64,000 nt of DNA, taken from NCBI RefSeq assembly GCF_052857255.1, contig NC_135497.1, positions 190,104,290-190,168,289 of the forward strand, in the 5' to 3' direction. The notes under the pieces were generated by a model that was not told the DNA's origin, searched no databases, and saw only the letters and a program-made list of their open reading frames with translations. A program made the translations under genes and the position numbers. This stretch comes from Amblyomma americanum. Lineage: Eukaryota; Arthropoda; Arachnida; Ixodida; Ixodidae. The stretch's first letter is position 1; each line of letters begins with the position of its first letter. Of this stretch, positions 22,440 through 33,834 are shown one piece after another.

Positions 22440-24274
22440 ATGAACGCCCTGGTAAGGCTTCTCATGAAAACGTACGGCTCCCGTTCACCGTAGCTCTGGG
22501 ATTTTACGTTGTCATCTGGCCAATACTTTTGACTTAATTGCCGCGCCTCCTCTGCGAGCAGGATTTCCAACACCTGAATGTGCAGCGACCACAGGAGACT
22601 GGAGAGAGGAAGTGTGCGCGCCTCACGCACTGCCTCTCTTCGGCTTCCTGGCACGTTTGACTGCCTGTCTTGGTGCGCTTTGGGAACAGCGACTTACCCG
22701 TGATTATGTAAGGGCCAAAAGAGATGAGGAATAATTTCCACTCAAACAGCACTGCACCGAACAAGACTATTTGATGACTCCTGGCAAAATTGAGCGATGC
22801 CTATATATTATAACAACTGAGTGAGTTTATTGTGTAAGATTTAGTATAAATTTGAAGGCCGAGAAAGAGGCCGGTCCTCAAGTTAAGTTTTGCTAGCCTT
22901 TGGAACTAAACATCAAATGAAAACCATAAATGCGTCCTTTTCGTTCCTCCGGCAATTTCCTAGAGAAACATTAAATTATTGGCGGCTAGAAACCTACAGG
23001 TCTGCGGATAAAATCGAGGAACGTAATACTTTCATATGGCGGATTGTTTTTTTTTTAGCCAACGCACGGGACAGCGCAAAGAAGTTCAGAACGTGAGCCA
23101 ACTAGCTTCAAATGAAACGCTGCTAAACTTCCTTTCATATGACGTGTCAGTAAAATTTCTGGCAAATGGGCCTTCTTTGTGCTTCGCGCTTGTTAAAATG
23201 CGCTTCTATGTGTGACGAAAAACGTGTAACTTCTCATCAGCAAACGAATGTCTTACAATCACGTAATCGATCATTCTCATTGCTCAAGTAGTCAACAAAA
23301 GTTGAATTGAGCTTCTGTGCCCAGTCACTGTTAGAATTTATGGATAGGCTTATTTAAATGAGCGTGATTCTTGGCCCATTCCGTGAACAGGGTTCTAACT
23401 GAAAAATCAAAGCAGAAACAAGACCTGCTATTTCTTTCTACCTATCTGTTGGAATTTAGAATTTATCCTGAGCCACTTTTTGAATGGCACACCCCTCTAT
23501 TTTTCTCTCCTATTTCCTAAGTCAGCCTTGAGACACATACCCTTTTGGGAAGTAAGGACATACGAAAGTGACTCCTTATCTGGGAATGCATAGCTAGCTA
23601 CACCTTCGACAAATGGCAACAATGGCTCCCCCACGGCTCTCCCTAAAGTGACAGCTCTCTTCCTTTTCCCCTCGTGAAGGTGGGCGGTGGGGCAAGCAAT
23701 GATGGGGTGTGAGGTAGAACGGCCGCTGGGAAAGGGATAGGAAAGACAATGTAGGGTGAAGAACTGACTTGAATAATGCTTGCTCGGCGGCTAACCAGTG
23801 ATGCGTTGCGCACGGTCGCAGGTATTCACCGTTGTCCTGAGCGCCCTGGTGGGCAGCGCTGTGTGTGGCGTCCTGGGTGGCGGGTACGGAGGCCTCGGCG
23901 GCCTGGGCGGTGGCCTGGGCGGTGGCCTGGCCCTCGGGGGAGCGGGCCTGGGCGGCGGTGGCGGAGTGGGCGTCGGCAGCAGCGTCGTGCTTCTGGGCGG
24001 CGGAGGCGCCGGCCTCAGCAAGGCCGTGGCCGGGCCCTCGTTCCTCGTCAACACGGTGCACCACGTGTCCCAGGTGCACGGCGGAGGAGCCATTGTAGCC
24101 CACTCCGGGCTTGGAGGCGTCGGAGGAGGCTACGGCCTCGGCGGGCTCGGCGCTGGAGGTCTCGGTGGACTCGGAGGAGGCGTCCTGCTCGGAGGCGGTG
24201 GCCTGGGTGGTGTCGGGCTCGGCGGAGGCTACGGCGGCAAGCTGCTGCTTGTTAAGGGCGGATACCACAAATAA
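22440..24274 (+). CDS. Secreted glycine-rich structural protein (gene 1)
   Basis: Two coding exons: 22440-22451 (ATG plus three codons, M-N-A-L) and 23822-24274, joined across a 1370-base intron with donor GTAAGG, a CTAAC branch-like site at 23791 and acceptor CGCAG. The join is in phase 0 and completes a signal peptide (MNALVFTVVLSALVGSAVCG), which is why I prefer it to an in-frame start inside the intron. The product is 154 residues. Residues 21-52 are GLGG-type repeats. Residues 53-98 form a conserved block (VGVGSSVVLL...GPSFLV...V.GGGA) shared with gene 2; the rest is glycine-rich and ends KGGYHK. This fits the tick glycine-rich cuticle/cement class; its exact role (cuticle or salivary cement) cannot be told from sequence. 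The acceptor has a weak pyrimidine tract. A candidate AATAAA lies at 24943. Confidence 0.85.
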
Positions 24275-24955
24275 GCGGCTTTACATCTAGGTACGCTGTG
24301 GCCGGTACATTCATCTTCAATTCACAGCGTGTTTCTGAAAAAAAAAACATGAGACAGGAAGGTGCAGTGCTTCTGGAAGAGGACGTAGCTGCTAGCTGCA
24401 TACACATAACGTAGTGCTACTGAGGAAAATTGTTAAATATGACAGTTTTTCAAAAAACCACTACATCAGCTGTACATGAGCCCTGCACGGTTGCTGCACT
24501 TTTAGTCGCTGAGTGAACAGTGCTTGCTTAAACGCATGACTTACACGAAGCATTACCGCCTCAGGTTAGAGAACAGCGAATCATATGCACAGTTCTTGGC
24601 GTTGTTATTACTGTCTGTCTGCAGCCATATGAAATATGCTACGATAGTAGGTAACTTCAGGCTCGTAGTTTTTGTTTCTGGGACAAAAGTCAAGGTGGAT
24701 ATCCCAACATACACTAACCTAGCATCTCGGAGCGCATCTCTGAACAGACGCATAGATGTTTTTTGCATCGCTGCCTCTGAGAACGTAAATGTGAAATCGT
24801 TTTCATTCCAGTTGAGAGTGAAGAGGCGTGCGGTGAAGGTTCTGCAGCGCCGTCTTGTGTGTGCGAGCTTCAGTGGCTTCCGCCTGTCATCCAAGTCAAA
24901 TTGAAGACAGAAGCAATGCAAACTGTATTTTCGACAGGTGTAAATAAAAATCATC
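24275..24955 (+). other. Probable 3' UTR region of gene 1
   Basis: No AATAAA occurs between the stop codon and 24943-24948 (TAAATAAAAATC), so the transcript may run to about 24965. The 126-codon plus frame and 133-codon minus frame here have no domain signature. Confidence 0.35.
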
Positions 24956-26525
24956 TGGGGAGATCTTTCCCCCTCCCCTGAATTCCTGAAATCGCCCCAA
25001 AATTATATGCTTATTGTTCGCGCGTTCCCCTATGTTGACCAAAGCGAAATATGACACTCAAACACTCGAACGTTCGCAGTTTTTGTATAAACGCGAAAAA
25101 AAAGGGGGCTGCTGGACAAATGTAGCAAATATTCGCAACACGATACCTTTTAAGAACAAGAATACAACTAAAGTAGAGTGGCCCCACATATGCGTGGGTT
25201 ATTCGCTCTACTTCTATTTAAACGCTTTTTAAGCTTTCGAAATATCTTTTGGCGAGCGCCAACTAATCGGAAAGGTTTCTGCATCTTATAAGTGTTATTA
25301 CAGGCACAAACGCGCACACAAGAATGCTTACAAGTTTCTGCATCCCTTCTGCATACGCTTTAGCAATGGAAACGGCAAGTAAAATAAACGTCAAGCATCT
25401 CTGGGTTGAAGCCTGAGGTACTATGCAGAGGTGTCAGGAAGACGTGCAGCAGGCTTGGAGGGTACAGGGCCCGCGAAGATATCGTGAATGTGGACTGCAC
25501 GCCGTGAATGTCAGAATACTGCCGAAGAAATGGCAGTAATTAACATTCACATATGTGCACGCAGCCATAGAGATACGACAGAAATCTATACAGCATTTCT
25601 AAGCGCAAAGACGTCCCTTTATGAAACAAGCCAACTATGTTCACTCGCAGATTTGCAGAGAGAGGCCGAAACGATAAACAACTCGAAGCAGAAATGCGGC
25701 CTGGATTTGAGTAACATGTGATACCATTACTCTATACAACCGCCCTCTCGTGGAAGATGTTGATGCTAACTGCAGCCTGCCGAATCATAAAGAGGGCGCT
25801 TTGTTTTCGGGTAAAATCCGGCTTTGCCTTTACCTTGCACCCCGATCAAATTTATTTAAAATTGGATCAAACAAATTGCTACCCGAAAATACATCTTCTA
25901 GAGAGCGCATACTCTTACAGTGTGTAAAGCTGAAGACACCGCACGAGCATTAACGGATAACTTTTACTTAGTCCAGACAGGGTTTCTTCAGTTAACGAAT
26001 GGTCGTAAAACACTTTTAACGCTTAATTGTTATTCATGCAATGGGTTAACTGAAGGATAAGTTCGAAAAGTAGTTTTAGAAGCGATAGCCAAATAGGGTA
26101 TACGGGTAAGACGTCATATTGGCGTCAATGTATCAAGCTCTAACTACACTTTGCCCAAAAGCTGCGAAAGAGGTCGATAAAGAAAAAAGCCAAAAATTTC
26201 TCCAAGGATGTCATGCGTTTAAAACAATCGCTGGGATGCTGAATGTGTATTTTTCAGCATATAAAGGTAGACAAAAGGTCGTGGAATTGTTCTTGGGGGG
26301 GGGGGGGGGGGGTTAATTGGACGCAGGATTTTACTTACAGTGGTCTGTCGCTAATTGCACCGCCTGTGTCACTCAGTGAAATGCAAAAAATGCCTCTACC
26401 TCTGTCCCATAAGGCCAGTGTGTTCTCAAAACTTCGCGTATTTTGCCACTGCCCGGCGCTCAATTCGCGAACCCACAGGACAGTGGCTCCTAGTAGAGTG
26501 CCTGTAGCGTCGCGCCCGTTCCCGT
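24956..26525. other. Intergenic, nothing recognised
   Basis: AT-rich, with short chance frames. Contains an 18-G tract at 26295-26312. Confidence 0.45.
26295..26312. repeat. Poly-G tract (18)
   Basis: Eighteen consecutive G. Confidence 0.9.
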
Positions 26526-26538
26526 AGTATTGCGATTG

Positions 26539-26772
26539 TTAAAGTTTTATGAGGTTCAACGCCCCAAAGCGACTCAGGCTATGGGGGACGCCATAGTGGA
26601 GGGCTCCGGATAGTTTCGACTACCTTACGGTCTTTAACGTGCGCTGATATCACACAGTACACGGCGGTCGCATTTCGCCTCAATAGAAATGCGACCGCCG
26701 CTGTAGGGATCGAACCAGCGTCTTTAGGGGCAGCATCCGAGCTCCGCAACCGCAGAGCCAACGCGGCAGCCC
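26539..26772 (-). mobile_element. Ruka-type SINE, short form, full length
   Basis: The minus strand runs from a diverged tRNA head (GCGTTGGCTCTGCGGTTGCG), B-box-like GGTTCGATCCC-derived sequence and the Ruka body to CTTTGGGGCGTTGAACC. Flanks AGTATTGCGATTG (26526-26538) and AGTATTGCGACTG (26773-26785) are a 13-bp target duplication with one change. A stretch of the body near 26665-26700 (GCGGTCGCATTTCG and its inverse) has been rearranged into a small hairpin. Confidence 0.9.
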
Positions 26773-26785
26773 AGTATTGCGACTG

Positions 26786-27756
26786 CCCATCTGTTTCATT
26801 GAGGTACCGTATGGAGGCGAGAGCCTATCGCCCCATCTCGTAAGCTTTTTATTTTGCATTGTTATTTAAAAACATTATCAATGCAGATAATTTTTCGTAA
26901 TTGCTGAAAATATTTTCGTGGACAGAAAATTCGCAGATCTCTTTAAAGCAAGAAGAAGCCTTTGTTAGGGGGTAGTTTGGCGTCGTGGACGCGAGGCGGC
27001 GCTACGCTATTACCAAATTTGGGAAAGGGAGCAGGAGAGGGTCAGACGGCCAGACCAATTGGCCAGACAGACTGCCAGCGCTGCGGGCACTGTACTCAAG
27101 AAGGCGCTGCTTAGGGTGTAGTAATACAATGCGATGTAGTCAGTTCTCGCGCGAGCGCGAAAGTAATGCTAATGCGTGCGGCAAAGTAATTGTAATAAAT
27201 GTTTAAAAAAAGGAATACCTGACATGATTAAGCGTGTTTAGTGCAGCCTACAATTTTCATATTTTTTTAAATAATGAGCAAAAAGTACACTACAGAACAG
27301 CAGGCAAAGAATGCCTCCTGACGATGCCTATATACCTCAGCTTTATTTCATGCGCTGAAAGAAAACGAGCGCTCACAGTAAATTGTCTTTTGCTGCAGAA
27401 AGTGGCCAGAATTAGTATGAAATATGAAACTTCTTGCTGAACAACCCCGTTTGTACTCGAATTACAGCAAAAAAAGCATTACCTTCCGAAAGTTGCGAAA
27501 ATTAAAACCCTGAAACGAACGGCCTTAAAATAATAAAGCATTAAAACTACACACAAAAGAAGGCACTCTCGAACGCGTTTCGTAATATTAAAGTTTTGCG
27601 CTTGTCCCCCGCGCATTCTCTCACCTCTGTGCACTGAGTACGGATCCCTTGAATTCCCTCATGAGTCACAAGAAGGTGCCCTCCCACCCCTGGAACTAGC
27701 TACTCCTATTCGCGTTATGAAAGTCAAGCTATTGAAGACACATAAAAGAAATAACA
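26786..27756. other. Intergenic, nothing recognised
   Basis: AT-rich, with no supported gene or repeat. Confidence 0.45.
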
Positions 27757-27806
27757 AATTGGAGGGGACAGTTAAGCACCGTCTCTAGGGTATGACGCTA
27801 TAGCGT
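27757..27806 (+). repeat. Dispersed repeat family E, copy 3
   Basis: GGAGGGGACAGTTAAGCACC and GGGTATGACGCTATAGCG match the copy at 14602. It abuts the left end of the PLE that follows. Confidence 0.6.
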
Positions 27807-28024
27807 AATGCTTGGACATAACTGCAGCGCGAAAAAAGACAATCGCATAGGGGAGAAAACACTCAAGACAAAAACAAACGCTGCACTCACAACTGATTTA
27901 TTTCACCAATGCATGGGAAATATAAATGCACCGCCGCACGTGCGCACAGAATACAGACGGAAAGAAAGAAGTAAAGACACGTGCCAACGACCGCTTAGAA
28001 CATTTCACAGTCGTGTGATACATC

Positions 28025-29830
28025 TTATATTTTGGCAGAGAAAAGAACGTATTCCGATCTGTACAAGTGAAATGAAGTTTTGTTTACGCAGTTATGGCGC
28101 CTTTTCTTGATGTGATATGCTTCCAGTAGTTCACGTGCAGTCTGATCGTTGCTTTTGCCTAGAATCCTCGCACTATCAAAATGCGGCGAACATTCATTGC
28201 AACACCTGCCATGCTCAGTCAAGCTCACATCTTCGTTATTCTCAGATTTCCGTCCGTGCTCCCTTAGCCGGTCGTCGACGCATCTGCCAGTTTGGCCGAC
28301 ATAGGTTTTTCGACATGACAGTGGAATCTCGTACACCACTCCTGATTGACACTGTACATGGGGCCTGGCATGATTTTCCCCGCATCCAGTTTTGGTGGCC
28401 TCCCTGACAGAGGTACGACGGCATAGTCGGCCGAGCTTTATCGGAGCCAAGAAAACGAGCGGCACCCCATACCTATTCACTACCTTCGTCAAGTTATGCG
28501 AAACTTTGTGCCGGTAGGGGGTAACTTCCGGTCGCCTGGGCCGCTCAGCCTTCCTCGTCTTCAGGGTCGTAGAGCTCTTGTTTACATTCTTCAGGAGGGT
28601 CTCGGCAACAGCCGTCACGACCGACCGAGAGTAGCCTGTATCCAAAATTCTTGCCAATTGGCTATCAAAGCTGGCCTGCATTTCAGGTTCGCACGATTTC
28701 TCAAACGCTTATTCGGGGCACGAGTTCACTATGCTTCTTTCAATTATTTTTGAGTGTGCTGAATCATAATTCAACAGTTGGTTTCGCACACTTGGGACGT
28801 AGCCCCGACATACATGGCTCCCGCCAAACTTGAGACGTTTGCCTAAAAACGGAAGATGATTCTAATTTGTTATTTCGCAAGTGAAGGTCAATCCTTTTCC
28901 ATGCTTTTTAAAAGCGCCTAAAATTCTATCAGCAATAGCGCAGTAGTGTAAAGTGCTCTGCTTGTTTAACAAGATAAAATCAACATATCGGTACAGTTTT
29001 GTGACTTCCCCCGGGTTTCAATCAGAGGCTAAAATCTGGTCAATGCTGTATAAAAAAATATCCTTTAAAATGGGAGCAACGCAGGACCTAATACACATTC
29101 CTTTGGTTTGTAAATAGTACAGGTTGTTAAAAGCGATGAAAGTTACTTGCAGATACAATTCTATACGGGTTAAAGAATTGCCAACGGACACACCAGATGA
29201 ATTCTGGAAAGGGGCGATGCCACTTTCGACTATGCACTAGTTTCGGTGACGCCAACAGCTCTTGGTGATGTATGGAATAGAACAAATCCTCTGCATCCAC
29301 TGAGAACGCGAAGCCAATGTTGCGATCGGTCTTCAGGAAATCGATGATTATGGCGCAAGGGCATCTACTGCCAAAGAGCGCCATGGCACAAGGTATTTTC
29401 TCCTTCCCAAGGTGGGGTAAAAGACCCATTTCCCAAGCATTTCACCCTAAATAACTAGAGCACCAGTCCAGGCGAAAACCTGTACCCATTGTATCACCGG
29501 TGGGTACCCGGCGGCGCTGGGGATCCAACCCCGAACCTCCCGAATGCGAGGCGGATGCTCAACCACTTGGCCACCGCTGTGGTCCGCTGCGGTCTTCAGG
29601 AAATCAAAAACTTCTCTAGAATTCTTTATAAGAAAAGGGTCATTAATGGTCAGACGTTGCTAAGATCTTTGCAGGAACCGACTTACAAGCAATCTTCCCC
29701 CAGATACGTTCCTGTCCCATGTTTCCGAGAAACAAGATTTGCGCCAGCGAAAACGCGCTCTAAATCCTCCGTGTTCGCACCCTCTCCTTCGTAGTCTCAC
29801 TCGGAAGGAGGAGATATCAATGCCCCGGAT
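28025..29830 (-). pseudogene. PLE 1 RT plus GIY-YIG coding region, broken
   Basis: In reading order on the minus strand: SRKHGTGTYLGEDCL and PLMTDPFLIKNSREVFDFLK with two stops between, before the SINE (29830-29606); then DRNIGFAFSVDAEDLFYSI, RT motif A (about 29325-29265); LYRYVDFILLNKQ, motif C reduced from YVDD to YVD, so one catalytic Asp is gone (about 29005-28965); GAFKKHGKGLTFTCEI; and the open 218-codon end 28681-28025, with a linker (KVSHNLTKVVNRYGVPLVFLAP), VVYEIPL.C and TYVGQTGRCVDDRLREH, the GIY-YIG endonuclease core. PLEs use RT and GIY-YIG nuclease for target-primed insertion. The SINE, stops and lost Asp make this copy inactive. Confidence 0.85.
29343..29589 (-). mobile_element. 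tRNA-headed SINE, family D, copy 2
   Basis: The minus strand has GGTGGCCAAGTGGTTGAGCA (A-box region), GGGGTTGGATCCC (B-box region), GCCGCCGGGTACCCACCGG, GGGTGAAATGCTTGGG and CCATGGCGCTCTTTGG. The flanks are a perfect 16-bp target duplication, CGGTCTTCAGGAAATC, at 29327-29342 and 29590-29605. It interrupts the RT of PLE 1. Confidence 0.9.
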
Positions 29831-29841
29831 TCGGGCAGGAC

Positions 29842-30440
29842 GTGACGGCTGTTGCCGAGACCCTCCTGAAGAATGTAAACAAGAGCTCCACGACCTTGAA
29901 GATGAGGAAGGCTGAGCGGACCAGGCGACCGGAATTTACCCCCTACCTGCACAAACTTTCGCATAACTTGACGAAGGTAGTGAACAGGTATGGGGTGCCG
30001 CTCGTTTTCTTGGCTCCGGTAATTAAAGCTCGGCCGACTATGCCCTCGTACCTCCGTCAGGGAGGCCACCAAAGCTGGATGCGGAGAAAAGCATGCCAAG
30101 CCCCATGTACAGTGTCAATCAGGAGTGGTGTACGAGATTCCACTGTTTGTGGAAAAATCTATGTCGGCCAAACTGGCAGATGCGTCGACGACCGGCTAAG
30201 GGAGCACTGACGGAAATCTGAGAATAACGAAGATGTGAGCTTGGCTGAGCATGGCAGGTGTTGCAATGAATGTTCGCCGCATTTTGATAGTGCGAGGATT
30301 CTAGGCAAAAGCAACGATCAGACTGCACGTGAACTACTGGAAGCATATCACATAAAGAAAAGGCGCCATTATTGCGTAAGCGAAACTTGAATTCACTTGT
30401 ACAGATCGGAATGCGTTCTTTTCTCTGCCAAAATATAAGA
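29842..30440 (+). pseudogene. Inverted PLE 1 arm: GIY-YIG coding remnant
   Basis: The plus-strand translation repeats the C-terminus seen on the minus strand at 28681-28025: TAVAETLLKNVNKSSTTLK, KLSHNLTKVVNRYGVPLVFL and KIYVGQTGRCVDDRLREH, then a stop, followed by readable remnants of the C-terminal segment to about 30440. A 3-base indel-type change near the GRPT region shifts the frame. It serves as the inverted 5' arm of PLE 1 and is not an independent gene. Confidence 0.8.
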
Positions 30441-30724
30441 TGTGTCAGACGACTGTGAAATGTTCTAAGCTGTCGTTGGCACGTGTCTTTACTTCTTTCT
30501 TTCCGTCTGTATTCTGTGCGCACGTGCGGCGGTGCATTTATATTTTCCATGCATTGGTGAAATAAATCAGTTTTGAGTGCACCGTTTGTCCTTGTCTTGA
30601 GTGTTTTCACCCCTATGCGATTGTCTTTTTTCGCGCTGCTGTTATGTTCAAGCTAAGCAACCAACTTTCTGAAGAGTTCGTTTTACTAAATAGCTAAATA
30701 AATTTATGCCTATATATACTTAAG

Positions 30725-31105
30725 TGGTTATTCTCTACTTTACATTCATAGATCCATGGAAGTGTTCACACCACTCTTGGAGCAGTGGTGCAGTCGTTGA
30801 GCGCTGCGTCACTGCTCTTTGATGGCCGGTACTGCCACCGGTGGGCCTTGTGCGACCCAGGTTGCCCTTCGAGAGCGACCAATCATTATAATTTAACTGC
30901 CACCTCGCACGGTGGGTAGTTTGATTACAATCCGGTGGGTAGGCTGTGATGACGCCGCAATGTCGGGAGGCCTAGGTGGCCCATCTGCCTCCGAGGGAAT
31001 CTTTCGTGGATTGTTCGCTCACGGTCAACAACGCCGACATCAGCAGTGACGTCGAATTTTCTGCGACACGAGCTCCTTAGTGATATGGCGTTAAAAGCGG
31101 TGCCG
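30725..31105 (+). mobile_element. tRNA-headed SINE, family C, copy 2
   Basis: Shares with copy 1: CTCTACTTTACATTCATAGA, GGAGCAGTGGTGCAGTCG (head), GCCACCGGTGGGCCTTGTG, GCCACCTCGCACGGTGGG, ACAATCCGGTGGGTAGG, TGATGACGCCGC, CCTAGGTGGCCC, and the tail GACGTCGAATTTTCTGCGAC..GGCGTTAAAA, here uninterrupted. Confidence 0.7.
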
Positions 31106-32470
31106 AGAGACAGTGGCACCGAGAGGAATCGAATCAATCCTAATTAACATATCTGAGAGCAGCGGCAAGGGAGAGGACGAATTGGTACAGCCTGCTTACG
31201 AAAAGGTTTACGAGTTTCGATAGGTGGGCGCCGCCATGTTTGTTTTATTCAACCGGCGCCTAAAGCTGACGCCATTTTCGACTGCTGATGGAGCAGCGTG
31301 GGAACTCTGGTAGAGACATCCACTCGCTGCATTCCTTCAAAGCCTAGATTTTTTACATGAGGATTCGCCTCGTACCGTGTTCATCCGCATGCGTTCTAAG
31401 CCATTAGCGCCTGCAGCAATGAACTGGGAGCAGGTGACCGTGCTTGGGCCGAGCGAACGATCAGCATTGGTGAGTGCCAAGTTCCCGATTCACGCTTGTA
31501 TTTTTTGTCACCTGTTGTCTGTTGGGTAAATGGGACACTGTGCTGCATGGATAAAAAAAAAACAGGATTGAAATTTTAGGAAACTCAAATCTGGCGAGTG
31601 CGACCAAACTGCTGAGGTTTAGAATGCTTTCGCTGCCCGCTTGGCCATGGCGAGTGTGGAAATTCAGACTGCACAGCTTGTACACGGTGGAGACACCCCG
31701 TTCGTAAATTGAACATTTAAGAGACAACAGCAAGGCACGTGACCAAAATTAATTCGCATATGATCGCTGCAATGTTTGTTTGCGGTGGTACGTGCGATGA
31801 AACTGTAATCCGCTCCCTCCCACCACTCGCGTATACAGGGCTGTTCGTATACAACAAGCGGTACAATACAATTCACTGAAAGCAACGCGCATTCTCGCCG
31901 GCTCTTCTCGCGCCAGCATTCACTGGTTCACAAATACCGAACCTTGCACAATAACACGGGCGGATAGGTTTGTGTGTTAAAGCTACGCTATTGCCGTTCA
32001 CGGGGAGGCCGAATTATCGCGTCTGCGTTGAGAGTTCCAATCTTGGTTGGGGAGGGGCGCTGCTCAAGTTGACACGTTTGTTGATGTCTGGCGCGGTTAT
32101 GCAGTGTCTTACCTAGTAGACCTATTTACAGTGGATTCGATGTGCTTGCAGTCGAACGATTTATCACAATGCATGACAGAGGTATTGTCCTGTGCACCAT
32201 GTATTGTTTGTTCTTTCGTTGCCATCGCTGTAATTTTTGCGCACTTTGCAGTTGGGTAAAAATTCGTGCTGCCCGTTCCATTCATGATTTAAAAAAACTT
32301 TAACACGGGCAAGATGGTGCATAACTTTTGGAACAAGTAACAGTGCAAAAAAAGACACAACCGAAAAAGCCGGTAAATGCCCAGGATACCGCTTGTCCTT
32401 CAAGCGGAGTAGGCGGTGTGCAGCCGAGCATGCTGAACGCCACCTATAGTAAAATGTCACCTAGAGTAAA
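31106..32470. other. Intergenic, nothing recognised
   Basis: No supported gene, RNA or repeat. Confidence 0.45.
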
Positions 32471-32474
32471 AAAA

Positions 32475-32735
32475 ATGGCTACCGGAAAAGGAAAGGCGCA
32501 GTGACTGTCTCACTTCACTCTCGGTGGACACCTCAGCAACATCTTGCGGGAAGAGTTGAAAGAATAAAAGAGGAGTCGTAGTGAAGGGTTCCGGACTGAT
32601 TTTGACTACTTGCGCCTTCTGAACGTGCACTGACATCTCACGCACACGGGCGCCTCTTACCTCCATCGAAGCGCGGCCGCCCAGGCCGGGATTTGCACGC
32701 GTCCTCTTGCTCAGCAGCCGCACGCCATGCGGTGC
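32475..32735 (-). mobile_element. Ruka-type SINE, long form, old copy
   Basis: Antisense landmarks remain but are diverged: GGAAAAGGAAAGGCGCAGTG, TCGGTGGACACCTCAGC, GTCGTAGTGAAGGGTTCCGG, GAACGTGCACTGACATC and CACACGGGCGCCTC. The B-box region has lost its GTTCGA (reads GGATTTGCAC on the plus strand). Much older than the copies at 6712 and 58423. Confidence 0.8.
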
Positions 32736-32997
32736 AAAACACGCAATTTGGCGCAACGTTCACACTGAGCGCAGCGTTTCGCAAAACGTGTCGCAATCTC
32801 GCTAAAGATGTCGCCACACTGCATCTCTGCATCAGTAGGCTAATGGGAGTGAATACTTGCTGACAGTTTTTTAATCATGAATAAATCGCCTCGTGAGAGC
32901 ATTATTTCTCCGGGCATCGCATCACGGCTGATACTTTTCTTACCTAAAGTGTGTTCAGTTTTGTGGAAGATTCATAGATTATGTTCGGATTGAAAAA

Positions 32998-33150
32998 AGA
33001 AACAAGAAAAATACGTCCCAGCCCGCACCACGTTGTGGAAGATACAAATATTAGGTTGGGGCAATCTAAAAAGATTGAAAAATAATAAGCCCCTGCCTGC
33101 ACCACATACGTACAACAGGTTTAACCCAATTTAGAAGATAAAAGAAAATG
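32998..33150. repeat. Degenerate tandem repeat, about 75-85 bp unit
   Basis: Two or more diverged units, each with GAAAAATA, (C)CC.GCC.GCACCAC and a following TTAAG/AATCTA-type stretch. Related units occur at 41840-41955. Confidence 0.45.
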
Positions 33151-33159
33151 CCCAAGAAT

Positions 33160-33834
33160 AATGATAATTTTTTCCACCCGTAGGTGGGGAAAAGGGGAAA
33201 AAAAGAGGGGGTGGTGGTAAAAAGCTACATAGCGACCCACAGCCGTGGGAGCGGGCGCGGGGAACCTCCCCGATCTCCCCAGGGAACTTAGCGCAGAAGA
33301 TGGGCAAAATGGATAGGATGAATGGTTGTCAGGAAAGGGGTTCTGGGCGTAGGGATGAGAATAAGGACAGCGAGTTTTTGCTCTGATCCTTCAATTATGT
33401 TGACTTCATAGCTGGCCTTTCTGGCAGGACAGGGAGGGCGTCAAGACTGCCCAATGGTGCGGCCCCCACTCACGAGATGCCCACCACCCACCAAACGCAA
33501 AGGGCTCCGACCGCCGGAGACAGCAGAACCTAACTTGAGGTCAGCTACCTGGGGTCCCTCCACAACTTTCAGGATTTGTTTCTAATCTGCCAGCTACTAA
33601 CCGTCGAGTTTTTTTCGTGGTTTTTCAGACGCCGGAAGTATGTGTGGTGTGATCCTGCAGTAGAGGCTTAGGTCGTCAGCCTATCGGCCCTCCGGCCCTC
33701 GGCGCCATGACCTAACACCTCCGGGGGGACCCACCTGTGCTTCCAGCCAACCTACCATGCGCTTATTTTCTTCCCTAGCTCGCTCCGCTCCTACTGAGGA
33801 GGGAGTGTTCAAGGCTGGGCTCATCGGGGCGCAA
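33160..33834. other. Intergenic, purine-rich, nothing recognised
   Basis: Begins with a poly-purine stretch (33185-33215), then mixed GC-rich sequence with no supported gene. Confidence 0.4.

Larger units (their letters stand above)
27807..30655 (-). mobile_element. Penelope-like element 1 with long inverted arms
   Basis: The outer arms (27807-28660 and about 29835-30655) are inverted copies of the same PLE 3' half: GIY-YIG coding, an AATAAATCAGTT..GAGTGCA polyadenylation region and the terminal AAAAAAGACAATCGCATAGG. Between them lies minus-strand RT sequence. So the element reads as a minus-strand PLE whose 5' end is joined to an inverted, 5'-truncated second copy, an arrangement typical of PLE insertions. 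A SINE (29343-29589) is nested inside. No clear target duplication was found. Confidence 0.85.

Noticed and set aside
23594..24268. 224-codon minus frame and R-rich plus frames over the gene 1 exon
   Set aside because: Shadows of the glycine codon repeats; the glycine-rich frame alone gives a signal peptide and matches gene 2.
27757..27830. Target duplication at the left end of PLE 1
   Set aside because: The bases at both outer ends do not match well enough to call a duplication.
28117..28753. Plus-strand frames over the PLE 1 GIY-YIG region
   Set aside because: Antisense shadows of the minus-strand PLE coding sequence.
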